Of a stretch of DNA of 18,647 nt, positions 1 to 7,115 are shown one piece after another (within the stretch, counting starts at the first letter, position 1; the number at the start of each line of letters is the position of its first letter). Below the pieces are notes generated by a model. That model searched no databases. It was not told where the DNA came from and was given only the letters and a program-made list of their open reading frames with translations. The stretch covers positions 1-18,647 of the forward strand of contig VBOC01000015.1 of the NCBI GenBank assembly GCA_005877655.1. The letters run 5' to 3'. Origin of the DNA: Ignavibacteria bacterium. GTDB taxonomy: Bacteria > Bacteroidota > Ignavibacteria > UBA10030 > SZUA-254. Made by a program: the position numbers and the translations under genes.

Positions 1-1247
1 GCCCGCTCGCCGTATCCCAGCCAGCAGATGCGGGCGGGGAGCCCCTGGAATTTGACCTGCCTCTGCGCCTTATCGATCCAGCGGCAGAGCGGCTTATTCT
101 CCGGGAAGGTTTCCTTCACCGCACGGTCTGTGCGGTAAAGGTCCTCCGCCTCTCCGGAAAGCACCGCCCAGCGGAACGGCCCCTTCCCCTCGCAAAACAG
201 GGGACGGATGTACTCGGGGACGAAGCCCGGGATGTCGAAGGCGTCTTTCAGCCCGTTCGCGAGGGCTTCCCCTCTGATATTATTGCCGTAATCGAACACA
301 ATCGTCCCGCGCTTCCGGAATCCGAGCATCGCCTTCACGTGCTGGACGATCGACTCTCTCGCCAATCGCTGATACCGTTCCGGATCCGCCATTCGCAAGC
401 TCAGCGCTTCTTCGTACGACAGATGGGCGGGAACATAACCGTTCAGCGTATCATGCGCCGAGGTCTGGTCGGTCAGGATGTCTATTTTGATGCCCCGGGC
501 AAGGAGCTCCGGCAGCACTTCCGCCGCATTGCCCACCAACGCCACGGACTTCGGCTCCTTCAACTCCTTGGCCGTCATCGCCGATCTGAGTGCCTCGTCC
601 ACACTTTCCGCCATTTCGTCGACGTACCCCGTCTTCAGGCGCTTTTCGATGCGGGAGCGATCCACTTCGATCGCGAGGCAGGCGGCTCCGTTCATCGTCG
701 CGGCCAATGGCTGAGCGCCGCCCATTCCGCCCAGTCCGGCAGTCACGACCAGCTTGCCGGCGAGCGTCCCTTCAAAGGAACGGTTTGCGACCGAGGCGAA
801 GGTTTCATACGTACCCTGAAGGATCCCCTGGGTGCCGATGTAGATCCAGCTCCCTGCGGTCATCTGGCCGTACATCGTCAGCCCGAGCCCTTCAAGCCGG
901 CGGAACTCATCCCATGTCGCCCAGTGGGGGACCAGCATCGCGTTTGAGATCAGCACGCGCGGCGCGTCCGGATGAGTTTTGAAAATCCCGACCGGCTTCC
1001 CGGACTGAACGAGGAGGGTTTCATCGTCCTCGAGCTCCTTCAGACTGTTCACGATCGCCTCGTAACACTCCCAGTTGCGCGCGGCCTTGCCCGTACCGCC
1101 ATAGACGATCAACTCCTCGGGATTTTCGGCGACCTCGGGATCGAGGTTGTTCATCAGCATCCGAAGGGCGGCTTCCTGGATCCACCCCTTGCACTGCAAT
1201 CGGGTCCCGCGCGGTGCGCGGATCGTTTGTAGCTCTATTGGTTTCAT
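1..1247 (-). CDS. hutU: Urocanate hydratase (urocanase), 3' end cut by window edge
   Basis: Converts urocanate to 4-imidazolone-5-propionate, the second step of histidine degradation in the cytoplasm, using tightly bound NAD+ as an electrophile. Reverse-strand translation from the ATG at 1247 gives an uninterrupted reading frame of about 415 residues; the family is about 550, so roughly the last quarter lies outside the window. Visible hallmarks are an N-terminal '[14 protein letters not shown]', '[16 protein letters not shown]', '[15 protein letters not shown]', '[16 protein letters not shown]', the NAD-binding '[16 protein letters not shown]', '[12 protein letters not shown]', '[11 protein letters not shown]' and '[16 protein letters not shown]', which holds the conserved active-site Cys. 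The start overlaps the upstream stop as TAATG and has only a weak Shine-Dalgarno sequence, which suggests translational coupling to the upstream kinase-family gene. Identification is secure; other hut genes, if present, would lie to the left of the window. Confidence 0.96.
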   Translation of the reverse strand, partial: MKPIELQTIRAPRGTRLQCKGWIQEAALRMLMNNLDPEVAENPEELIVYGGTGKAARNWECYEAIVNSLKELEDDETLLVQSGKPVGIFKTHPDAPRVLISNAMLVPHWATWDEFRRLEGLGLTMYGQMTAGSWIYIGTQGILQGTYETFASVANRSFEGTLAGKLVVTAGLGGMGGAQPLAATMNGAACLAIEVDRSRIEKRLKTGYVDEMAESVDEALRSAMTAKELKEPKSVALVGNAAEVLPELLARGIKIDILTDQTSAHDTLNGYVPAHLSYEEALSLRMADPERYQRLARESIVQHVKAMLGFRKRGTIVFDYGNNIRGEALANGLKDAFDIPGFVPEYIRPLFCEGKGPFRWAVLSGEAEDLYRTDRAVKETFPENKPLCRWIDKAQRQVKFQGLPARICWLGYGER

Positions 1248-1729
1248 TATAATTTATATCCGATTTTTCTCAGCAGTTCTTTCCGGGCCCGGATATCCAT
1301 ATCGGTTTCGATTCCTTTCGACCTCACCCCGTCGATCACACCGAGAATGCCTCTGCCCTCATTCGTCTCCGCCACGATGACCTCCACGGGATTTGCGGTC
1401 GCACAGTACACCGTGCAGACCTCGGGCACGCCCTTGATCGTATTGAGAATATTGATCGGATATCCTCCCTCCATGAAAATAATGAATGAGTGGCCGCACC
1501 CCAGCGCGAAGGCGTTTTTCTTCGCGAGTTCGATCAGTGCGGGATCATTGCCAACATACCGCACGAGCGCGGGACCGGATGATTCACAGAAGCCGACTCC
1601 AAATTTCATTCCCGGATGGGTTGAGACGATCGCTTCATACAAGTCCTCCACGGTCTTGATAAAATGCGACTGCCCCAGGATGAAATTCATCTCCGCCGGC
1701 TTCTCGATCGCCACCGTCTTGAGTTCCAT
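1247..1729 (-). CDS. Adenosine-specific kinase family protein (PF04008)
   Basis: A 160-residue cytosolic protein of the small 'adenosine-specific kinase' family (PF04008), known mainly from archaea and scattered bacteria. The family is named from structural work on an adenosine-binding archaeal member, and its physiological role is poorly settled. Recognisable segments are the N-terminal '[11 protein letters not shown]', '[17 protein letters not shown]', '[10 protein letters not shown]', '[20 protein letters not shown]' and the signature '[20 protein letters not shown]'. The frame is open upstream to an ATG at 1855, but the family begins at MELK. A promoter-like pair (TTGATT at 1792-1797, TACTTT at 1768-1773, 18-base spacer) would place the transcript start downstream of 1855, so I choose 1729. 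The stop overlaps the hutU ATG by one base, so the two genes form one operon. The link to histidine degradation is unexplained. Confidence 0.88.
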   Translation of the reverse strand: MELKTVAIEKPAEMNFILGQSHFIKTVEDLYEAIVSTHPGMKFGVGFCESSGPALVRYVGNDPALIELAKKNAFALGCGHSFIIFMEGGYPINILNTIKGVPEVCTVYCATANPVEVIVAETNEGRGILGVIDGVRSKGIETDMDIRARKELLRKIGYKL

Positions 1730-1767
1730 GACCGGATCCCCGTTTATTGATACGCCCTCCCCCTCCC

Positions 1768-1797
1768 AAAGTACGAATATTCGCCTGCTAAAATCAA
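1768..1797 (-). promoter_or_regulatory. Candidate promoter for the kinase-family/hutU operon
   Basis: On the minus strand TTGATT (1792-1797) and TACTTT (1768-1773) are separated by 18 bases, followed by GG, so the -10 element also resembles the Bacteroidota TAnnTTTG pattern. It sits about 40 bases before the ATG at 1729. It is inferred from sequence only. Confidence 0.4.
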
Positions 1798-1908
1798 GCA
1801 ATCCAATGAATTTAGGCGGTTTCCGGCCATGGCGGGAGCACAAATGGGCCGACAACCTCGCCGTTGCCCCGGGCTACCCGCCTGCCCACCGGCATCGACG
1901 GAAAGTTC

Positions 1909-1937
1909 TTGCCTCTTTCCTGGAAATTTCGTATGTT
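1909..1937 (+). promoter_or_regulatory. Candidate promoter upstream of the csp leader
   Basis: TTGCCT (1909-1914) and TATGTT (1932-1937) have an exact 17-base spacer on the plus strand. If used, transcription would begin near 1944 and give a leader of about 350 bases before the csp start at 2296. The match is partial and the consensus in this phylum differs, so this is tentative. Confidence 0.25.
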
Positions 1938-1998
1938 GTGAATGCCAAACAACAGTACACCGTTTTTGCCCCCGAAGGTTGTTATTTTCCTGAAAGGG

Positions 1999-2068
1999 GT
2001 GGCATTGCCACGCTTTTACGTTGTAGCTGCAGATGTAATCCCCGTGAGTGGTTCAATACCCATTGAAC
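1999..2068 (+). other. Two short perfect hairpins in the csp upstream spacer
   Basis: GTGGCA (1999-2004) pairs with TGCCAC (2006-2011) around a single base, and in practice a 5-base-pair stem with an ATT loop. GTTCAAT (2051-2057) pairs with ATTGAAC (2062-2068) around ACCC. Neither is followed by a run of Ts. They lie in the spacer between the divergent kinase-family and csp genes and could be leader structure or operators. The rest of 1730-2170 shows no gene I can support. Confidence 0.35.
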
Positions 2069-2170
2069 GTACCACGAGATTCGTCGTCGCAAGTGGAAGC
2101 TCCTTTGTCTGGTGATCTAGAGCCGGGGAATTAGTACGGAGCGATGGTTACCACATCGGCAGAGGGGTTT

Positions 2171-2281
2171 ATGCGTAAAAAGCCAAAAAGATCTGGCCTA
2201 TCCAACCGTCGGAAGGACCCCAAGTCCGTCTGCGGTTGGCAAAGCGGAGCCTCGGGTACATATTCTCATCACCATCTCTAG
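2171..2281 (+). CDS. Possible small basic protein or leader peptide ahead of csp
   Basis: ATG at 2171 is preceded by AGAGGGG at a spacing of three bases after the last G, and opens a 36-residue frame beginning '[20 protein letters not shown]' and ending in three His and Leu. The TAG at 2279-2281 directly precedes the AAAGGA that serves the csp start at 2296. The N-terminal half is strongly basic (K and R rich), as in small nucleic-acid-binding or ribosome-associated proteins, but I recognise no family. It overlaps a hairpin (2202-2239), so it may equally be non-coding leader sequence. Confidence 0.28.
   Translation: MRKKPKRSGLSNRRKDPKSVCGWQSGASGTYSHHHL
2202..2239 (+). promoter_or_regulatory. 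Two-part hairpin in the csp 5' leader
   Basis: CCAACCG (2202-2208) pairs perfectly with CGGTTGG (2233-2239). Inside it GGAC (2215-2218) pairs with GTCC (2224-2227) around CCCAA, and CGGA (2210-2213) with TCCG (2225-2228) offers an alternative inner stem. It ends 56 bases before the csp start codon. Long structured leaders that switch fold with temperature are known for csp mRNAs; a similar role here is inference. Confidence 0.45.
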
Positions 2282-2295
2282 AAAGGATATCCTTC

Positions 2296-2496
2296 ATGGA
2301 ACAAGGAACCGTGAAGTGGTTCAATGGAGCCAAAGGTTACGGCTTCATTTCGCGTCAGAATGGCGAAGATGTTTTCGTCCATTTCAAGGCGATCGTCGGC
2401 GACGGGTATAAAACCCTGAACGAAGGCGATAAAGTCCAGTTTGACGTGGAAAAAGGACCAAAGGGGTTACAAGCTGCAAACGTGCAGAAGATTTAA
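2296..2496 (+). CDS. Cold shock domain protein (CspA family), copy 1
   Basis: A 66-residue single cold-shock-domain protein that binds single-stranded RNA and DNA and acts as an RNA chaperone or antiterminator. It has the RNP1 motif 'KGYGFIS' and RNP2 motif 'DVFVHFKAI', the starting 'GTVKWFN' strand and the closing '[10 protein letters not shown]'; the length is typical. The ATG at 2296 follows AAAGGA with good spacing. In-frame codons upstream to 2236 encode nothing family-like and are not used. The gene has its own rho-independent terminator at 2513-2548, and a second, more divergent csp gene follows at 2582. The long upstream spacer with hairpins suggests post-transcriptional control. Identification is secure; whether it is cold-induced or constitutive cannot be told from the sequence. 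Confidence 0.95.
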   Translation: MEQGTVKWFNGAKGYGFISRQNGEDVFVHFKAIVGDGYKTLNEGDKVQFDVEKGPKGLQAANVQKI

Positions 2497-2512
2497 GTAA
2501 CTCCGGAACATC

Positions 2513-2548
2513 AACCCCAGTCGGTGTTACAGCCGGCTGGGGTTTTTT
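2513..2548 (+). terminator. Rho-independent terminator after csp copy 1
   Basis: AACCCCAG (2513-2520) pairs perfectly with CTGGGGTT (2537-2544). TCGG/CCGG extends the stem inward through a G-T wobble, and T residues run to 2548. It separates the two csp genes and may act as an attenuator if they are co-transcribed. Confidence 0.85.
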
Positions 2549-2581
2549 CTACTATTCTCTACTTGGAAGGAGTATGAGCGC

Positions 2582-2785
2582 ATGACGCAAGGCACTGTGA
2601 AATTTTTCAATCCAACAAAGGGCTTCGGTTTTATCAAGACAGAACAAGGAGAAGAGATTTTCTTCCATAAAAGTAACGTGAAGAATACCGGTTTTCGCGA
2701 TGTTCTGGTTCAGGGAGATCAGGTCCAGTTCGAGCTTAAGCAGGAACAGAAGGGTAAGCGCGCCTACAACATCGTCCGCGTTTGA
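2582..2785 (+). CDS. Cold shock domain protein (CspA family), copy 2
   Basis: A 67-residue cold-shock-domain protein that binds single-stranded nucleic acid. It has 'GTVKFFNPTKGFGFIKT' with RNP1 'KGFGFI', RNP2-like 'EIFFHKSN', and a closing 'KGKRAYNIVRV'. It is clearly divergent from copy 1, with FF replacing VF in RNP2 and a more charged C-terminal half, so it is an older paralogue and not a recent duplicate. GGAAGGAG at 2565-2572 sits nine bases before the ATG at 2582. An extra ATG at 2574 opens a three-codon frame (Met-Ser-Ala) whose TGA overlaps the csp ATG; it is too close to the Shine-Dalgarno sequence to be the main start. The gene lies behind the first csp terminator and is convergent with priA. 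Confidence 0.93.
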   Translation: MTQGTVKFFNPTKGFGFIKTEQGEEIFFHKSNVKNTGFRDVLVQGDQVQFELKQEQKGKRAYNIVRV

Positions 2786-2793
2786 ACGTTCCT

Positions 2794-2839
2794 GCGTATC
2801 ATTGTAAGTACTCTTGACCAGGGGGCTTTGCTTACACGC
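2794..2839 (+). terminator. Weak candidate terminator stem after csp copy 2
   Basis: GTAAG (2804-2808) pairs with CTTAC (2831-2835), flanked by GCGT (2794-2797) and ACGC (2836-2839), with a six-base bulge. Only three Ts follow. It lies between the convergent csp and priA genes. This is the best stem I see in the spacer, but it is weak. Confidence 0.22.
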
Positions 2840-2869
2840 TTTCCCGGAGCGATGAAGTGCGTTGATCGG

Positions 2870-5482
2870 TCACATCATTCCGATGGGATCGACATCAACG
2901 GTCACGCTCACCGACTTTAACCCGCCCGCTTTCGATTCAGTGTAGTTCCCGAGAACTTTTTCCACCGCCTGTTGAATAGGGCGGGCGGATGAATCGTGTT
3001 TTTTCAGATCCTTCAGCAGAATATGGCAGCGGAAGAGCCCCTTCAGCCGGGAAATTGCCGCGGTGGCTGGTCCGAGTGTGATAATGTGGTTGTGGTCCCG
3101 CCGCAAAGTTTCGGCCACCGTAGCGGCGTAGCGCAGGACTTCTGTCTCACGTTTTCCCCTGAACTCGATCAGGACAAGCCGTGAAAATGGAGGATAGGCG
3201 AGCGACTGCCTGAAGCCGATCTCATTATGATAAAACGCCTTAAAGTCGTGCGACTCGATATGCTTCAGCGTCGGGTGGCCGGGAAGGTATGTCTGGATGA
3301 CGACCTCGCCCGGTAATTTGCTCCGCCCGGCCCGGCCCGCCACCTGTGCCAGGAGTTGAAAGGTGTGCTCGGAAGATCTAAAGTCAGGAAGAAGCATTTG
3401 AGTATCCGCTGAAATCACGCCCACGAGCGTGACGCGGGAGATATCCAGTCCCTTCGCGACCATCTGCGTTCCGAGTAAAATGTCCACATCCCCTTCCGAG
3501 AATTTCTTCAGAATCAGCTCGTGCGAGTTCCTGCGCGTCGTCGTGTCGCGATCCATTCTCATCATTCCGACCCCCGGGAAGAGCGCGCGCAGCTCCTCTT
3601 CCACCCGCTGTGTGCCGAACCCCCGGTACTGGATCTCCGTCGAACCGCATTTCGAACAGACATCCGGCGCCTCCTTAACCAGGCCGCAGTAATGGCAGCG
3701 GAGCTCCCTGTGTGTTGCATGATACGTGAGCGAGATGCTGCAATTCGGGCATCCCTCCACAGCGCCGCATTCATAACACTCGATAAAGGGCGAAAACCCC
3801 CGCCGGTTCTGTAGGATGATAATACCCTCTTTTTTCCGCAGTCGGTCCGCGATTTTGTCGATCAGAGTCTCCGACAGCGAGATCATGTGAAATTTTCTCG
3901 GCTCCGATCTTGCACGAACGGGGTCGGCGGCAAAGTCGGCTTTCCGATCGGCGCGGAACGCCGCCAGCTTCGTCTTTCGTTCCTCGGCCATGTCGACGAT
4001 TTCGATTTGGGGAAGCTGGGCGTTGTCGGCGCGTTCCGGCAGCTCGAGAAGGATGTATTTTCCCCCGACGGCGTTGGAATACGATTCAAAGGATGGCGTG
4101 GCTGATCCGAGGACGACCACCGCGCTTGAGTACTTGGCCCTCATGACGGCAACGTCGCGCGCGTGATACTGCGGCGACTGATCATATTGCTTGTAGGACG
4201 GCTCCTGCTCCTCGTCCACGACGATCAGGCCCAGGTTCCGGAGGGGCGCAAAAACTGCCGACCGGGGTCCTATCACGATGGAAACACGCCCTTCACGGGC
4301 GGATCGCCAGGCATCGGCGCGCTCCCCCCGCGACATTCTGCTGTGTTGCGCGACGACAAGGTCTCCGAAGTGGGCCTTAAACCTCCGTACGATCTGGGGA
4401 GTAAGGGATATCTCCGGAACGAGAACGATCGCACTCTTCCCCCGGTTGAGAACTTTTCCGATCGCCTCGATGTAGACCTGCGTCTTGCCGCTCCCTGTCA
4501 CACCGAAAAGTAGATAGGACCGGAATTCTCCCTGCTCGACTCCCGAGGCGATCGCCTCAAGGGCTTTTTGCTGATGGGGGTTCAAGACAATCGTCCGCGC
4601 CGCGCTTGCTGAGCCGGCACCGTCGCCGGCCGTTGACCGCCGCTTCTCCCGCTTATCCAGAGAGAGGATTTTCTTCCCTTCAAGCGTGCGGAGCGTGGAC
4701 ATGGTGGCCCCCGTTTTCCGGAGAAGTTCGATTGCGGGGATGCTCGCGCCGTTGCCTTTTGAAAGAAGCTCCCTGATGACAGATTGCTGTCGCGGAACCG
4801 ATGGAGGGGCATTCGCAAGCCACCGGGTCCACTCCGCCCTTTGCGCGTCGTCGACCTTTATTATTGACTCAAATTTCGGACCGAACCCTACAGCTCTCAC
4901 CTCCTCCTGCACCTGTACATAGCCCCGCGCGGTCAGCGCGCTCAGCGCCGGATAGATGCTCTTGATGCCGAGGATCGTCCGGAGACGCGACACGCTGATC
5001 CGGCCCCGGTCTGAAAGCGTTTTGATAATGGCGGCCTGCGATGGGGATGACGAAAGTTCCTGCAGCATGGCGCCGGCGTCGGCCCCGCTCAATTCCACAA
5101 AACGCTTCCCTGCGCGGGCCGGGGTGAGGATGAGCACCGACTGGAGGATTTTCCCGAGGGGCGCACAGTAATACTGCGCCATCCATCCGGAGAGAGAAAG
5201 GAGTTCTTGCGTTATGATTGGCTCGGGATCGAGGATGTCCCGAATGGGCTTCAACTTCGCGATCGTGCGCCGTCCGTCCGGATGCCCGCGCTCAGCGGAG
5301 CTAACGAAATCCGGCGGATTCGGACTCAGTTTGACGATGATACCGACAACGGTCCGGCCGCCGAACGGCGCAAGTGCCCGTGCACCGCATTGGGCCGAAT
5401 GACGCAGCTTTTCCGGGACGAGATAGGTGAACAGCCGATCGACCGAAATCGGGATTGCGAGGTCGGCATACAAGATGGACAT
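2870..5482 (-). CDS. priA: Primosomal protein N' / replication restart helicase PriA
   Basis: An 870-residue 3'-to-5' superfamily 2 helicase that recognises abandoned forks and restarts replication. The N-terminal 3'-DNA-binding domain (about 1-120, 'MSILYADLAIPISVDRLFTY') is followed by a winged-helix region, the ATPase core with Walker A 'GVTGSGKT' (327-334), Walker B 'VVDEEQ' (421-426), and 'GSATPS' (459-464). Eight zinc-binding cysteines follow at 569, 572, 578, 581, 596, 599, 609 and 612, then motif V 'GTQMVAKGLD' and motif VI 'QVAGRAGR'. The Walker B tetrad is DEEQ, where well-studied PriA proteins have DEEH. The protein is somewhat longer than the usual 730-830 residues, partly through a charged insert near 500-530. 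The start lies 12 bases after the upstream stop, so it is the last gene of a three-gene operon. No good Shine-Dalgarno sequence is seen, consistent with coupling. Confidence 0.96.
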   Translation of the reverse strand: MSILYADLAIPISVDRLFTYLVPEKLRHSAQCGARALAPFGGRTVVGIIVKLSPNPPDFVSSAERGHPDGRRTIAKLKPIRDILDPEPIITQELLSLSGWMAQYYCAPLGKILQSVLILTPARAGKRFVELSGADAGAMLQELSSSPSQAAIIKTLSDRGRISVSRLRTILGIKSIYPALSALTARGYVQVQEEVRAVGFGPKFESIIKVDDAQRAEWTRWLANAPPSVPRQQSVIRELLSKGNGASIPAIELLRKTGATMSTLRTLEGKKILSLDKREKRRSTAGDGAGSASAARTIVLNPHQQKALEAIASGVEQGEFRSYLLFGVTGSGKTQVYIEAIGKVLNRGKSAIVLVPEISLTPQIVRRFKAHFGDLVVAQHSRMSRGERADAWRSAREGRVSIVIGPRSAVFAPLRNLGLIVVDEEQEPSYKQYDQSPQYHARDVAVMRAKYSSAVVVLGSATPSFESYSNAVGGKYILLELPERADNAQLPQIEIVDMAEERKTKLAAFRADRKADFAADPVRARSEPRKFHMISLSETLIDKIADRLRKKEGIIILQNRRGFSPFIECYECGAVEGCPNCSISLTYHATHRELRCHYCGLVKEAPDVCSKCGSTEIQYRGFGTQRVEEELRALFPGVGMMRMDRDTTTRRNSHELILKKFSEGDVDILLGTQMVAKGLDISRVTLVGVISADTQMLLPDFRSSEHTFQLLAQVAGRAGRSKLPGEVVIQTYLPGHPTLKHIESHDFKAFYHNEIGFRQSLAYPPFSRLVLIEFRGKRETEVLRYAATVAETLRRDHNHIITLGPATAAISRLKGLFRCHILLKDLKKHDSSARPIQQAVEKVLGNYTESKAGGLKSVSVTVDVDPIGMM

Positions 5483-5494
5483 GGAACGACCAAA

Positions 5495-6040
5495 CTATGA
5501 GCGCCTGTGTTCCTCCAGCTCCTTTGCCGAGACATCAACCATTTTCTGCGTCTCGTACGTCCGGATATCGCGAATCGTGTTGTGGATGCGCCCCATCGCG
5601 CCGTCGATCCGGTCGAGCCACCGCATAATCTCCGCATCCTGCTGGAACCTGCGGCGTATCTCCTGAGTCGTAACCGCGATGATGGCAAGCGGATTGTTGA
5701 CGTTATCCTGAAGTAGCGTCGTGATGTCCGTAGCGAGCTGGCTGTACATTTGCTGCCGATCCAGGACGCGCTCCATTTTGTGGCGATTATCCTGTTCTGT
5801 CTTGGCTGCTTTTCGATACCGCTGAACCTGGATGAGAGCCGCCGCGGCGAGCCAGAGAAACAGCAGCGAATCAAACTGCATGAAATAATCGAGGACGGAT
5901 TGCTTCTCGGCGCTGTGCTTGAAGAAATTGATCGAAGTCAATAGATAGTAGAAATAGATCACTATCGCCGCAATGATTACCGGGTACCGTTCGCACAGCG
6001 ATTATATCTTCCTCCAGAGTTTATTGACAAGCTCTCTCAT
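5495..6040 (-). pseudogene. Small membrane protein with histidine-kinase DHp-like segment, in-frame TAA near its start
   Basis: From the ATG at 6040, which has a strong Shine-Dalgarno sequence (AGAGGA, 6049-6054, eight-base spacing), the frame reads MRELVNKLWRKI, hits TAA (6002-6004), then stays open in the same frame to TAG at 5495-5497, 181 codons in all. After the stop come two hydrophobic segments (about residues 21-40, 'VIIAAIVIYFYY', and 57-72, 'FDSLLFLWLAAAALI'), a helical linker, then 'LLQDNVNNPLAIIAVTTQEI' and a second helix. This resembles the dimerisation/phosphoacceptor (DHp) helix pair of histidine kinases, whose H-box often reads H-E-x-N-N-P-L; Asp112 stands where His is expected. 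No ATPase domain follows. If translation starts at the GTG at 5962, a 155-residue protein would lack most of the first membrane segment. The gene sits 15 bases after the hydrolase stop and 12 before priA. It may be a decayed gene, a real truncated protein or a sequence error. Confidence 0.6.
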
Positions 6041-6055
6041 CTTCTTAATCCTCTC

Positions 6056-6823
6056 CTAAATTGTTCGATTTTGGCGCCCCCTGAAACGTTCGAAAAACGC
6101 ATTAATTTTCGACCAGGCATCCTTAGCGGCCGATTTCCGGTAGCTGCCCTTGTCGGTGGCATTCATGAATCTGTGGCCCGCCCCGGGATAAATAGTTACC
6201 GATATCTCTTTTCCAGCCTTTTTCGCTGCCGCCTCGAACTCGCGCACGCTTTCAGGCGGGATGCCCTGATCGTCCTGCCCGAATAGTCCGAGGATGGGAG
6301 AGTGGATTTTCATGATGGCGGCCGAGTCCGTCACGAGCCTCCCATAGCAAATCACGCAGGCCGCCAGATCGGGAATATTCAATGCGGCTTGGAGCGAATA
6401 CCCGCCTCCCATGCACCAGCCGATCGAAGCCAATTTCTTGGGATTCACTTCCGGCCGCGTCTTCAGGTATTCTGATGCGGAAACAAGGTCGCGAACAGCC
6501 CGGTCCTCCGGTAGACCGCGCATGAGTTCGTGCGCCATCTCGGGATTTGAGGCAACCTTCCCCCTGTAGAGGTCGACCGCCAGCGTCACGTATCCTCTGG
6601 CTGCGAGTCCTTTGGCCTGTTCCTTGGTCCAGTCTTCCAATCCCAACCATTCGTGAATAACGATGATCGCTGGGAAGGGCCCCTTTCCCTCCGGAATGAA
6701 GATTTCCGCGCGGACGGTGTCCTTTCCGCTTGTGTAATGCACGGTCGATGAGCCCACCTTTGCGGGCCCGGAGGCTAGCGCGATCGAGAAGGGGAGCAAG
6801 AAAAATAAAGCTGCAGCCCTCAT
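6056..6823 (-). CDS. Exported dienelactone hydrolase family protein
   Basis: A 255-residue alpha/beta hydrolase of the dienelactone hydrolase family (DLH, PF01738). Family members cleave esters or lactones; the substrate here is unknown. The ATG at 6823 follows GAAAGGA; an in-frame TTG just upstream (6826) is less likely. The N-terminus 'MRAAALFFLLPFSIALASGP' is a signal peptide, so the enzyme is probably periplasmic. The Cys nucleophile is in 'GWCMGGG' (Cys137), the acid is in 'FGQDDQG' (probably Asp185) and the His in 'YPGAGHRFM' (His217), giving the Cys-Asp-His triad typical of DLH. 'VIHEWLGL' near residue 55 is the usual oxyanion-side motif. It is the first gene of an operon with the membrane protein and priA; the TAG stop overlaps the next gene's Shine-Dalgarno region. 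A good promoter lies upstream at 6894-6922. Confidence 0.9.
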   Translation of the reverse strand: MRAAALFFLLPFSIALASGPAKVGSSTVHYTSGKDTVRAEIFIPEGKGPFPAIIVIHEWLGLEDWTKEQAKGLAARGYVTLAVDLYRGKVASNPEMAHELMRGLPEDRAVRDLVSASEYLKTRPEVNPKKLASIGWCMGGGYSLQAALNIPDLAACVICYGRLVTDSAAIMKIHSPILGLFGQDDQGIPPESVREFEAAAKKAGKEISVTIYPGAGHRFMNATDKGSYRKSAAKDAWSKINAFFERFRGRQNRTI

Positions 6824-6893
6824 CAATACTTTCCTTTCTTCAGGACTTCAATAATCATCTCCGTAGACGCCGAATTTTGTTAAAACGTAAGGG

Positions 6894-6922
6894 AGAATAC
6901 AAAACGCGCACGACATAATCAA
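6894..6922 (-). promoter_or_regulatory. Candidate sigma70-type promoter for the hydrolase-priA operon
   Basis: On the minus strand TTGATT (6917-6922) and TATTCT (6894-6899) are separated by exactly 17 bases. The start of transcription would fall near 6887, giving a leader of about 65 bases before the ATG at 6823. This is the best promoter match in the window. Confidence 0.5.
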
Positions 6923-6934
6923 GACGATGGTGAT

Positions 6935-7023
6935 CTCCGCAGCAGGCGCGCCGGAGGGAGACATGGCCCAGAAAGGCCGCGTTACGTTATCCTGCATCAC
7001 ACCGGGTGTTCCTGATCACCCGG
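6935..7023. other. Divergent intergenic spacer with two hairpins
   Basis: The 292-base spacer between the divergent hydrolase and pilB-type genes contains CTCCG (6935-6939) pairing with CGGAG (6952-6956), and CCGGGTG (7002-7008) pairing perfectly with CACCCGG (7017-7023) around eight bases. I could not match either to a known riboswitch; I looked specifically for cyclic-di-GMP consensus pieces because the downstream gene is a pilus/secretion ATPase. No gene is seen in 6827-7115. Confidence 0.35.
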
Positions 7024-7115
7024 CAAATATGGATATTGGCCTATATTGAGGATGTCTATATACAGAGATCGAATACAGCAAACTGCACTGTCTACTATAG
7101 AGGAACGAGGGTAAA

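Noticed and set aside
339..982. Plus-strand open frames of 130 to 202 codons in the left end
   Set aside because: They are antisense to the well-conserved urocanate hydratase and encode Arg/Ser-rich sequence without motifs.
1730..1855. 43-residue N-terminal extension of the adenosine-specific kinase protein from ATG 1855
   Set aside because: The family starts at MELK, the extension has no recognisable sequence, and a likely promoter lies within it.
2048..2070. tRNA T-loop-like GGTTCAATACC
   Set aside because: It is explained by a simple inverted repeat, GTTCAAT/ATTGAAC; no acceptor or anticodon stems can be placed around it.
6935..7023. Cyclic-di-GMP riboswitch ahead of the pilus-type ATPase
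   Set aside because: Hairpins are present, but I could not find the conserved GEMM core elements around them.
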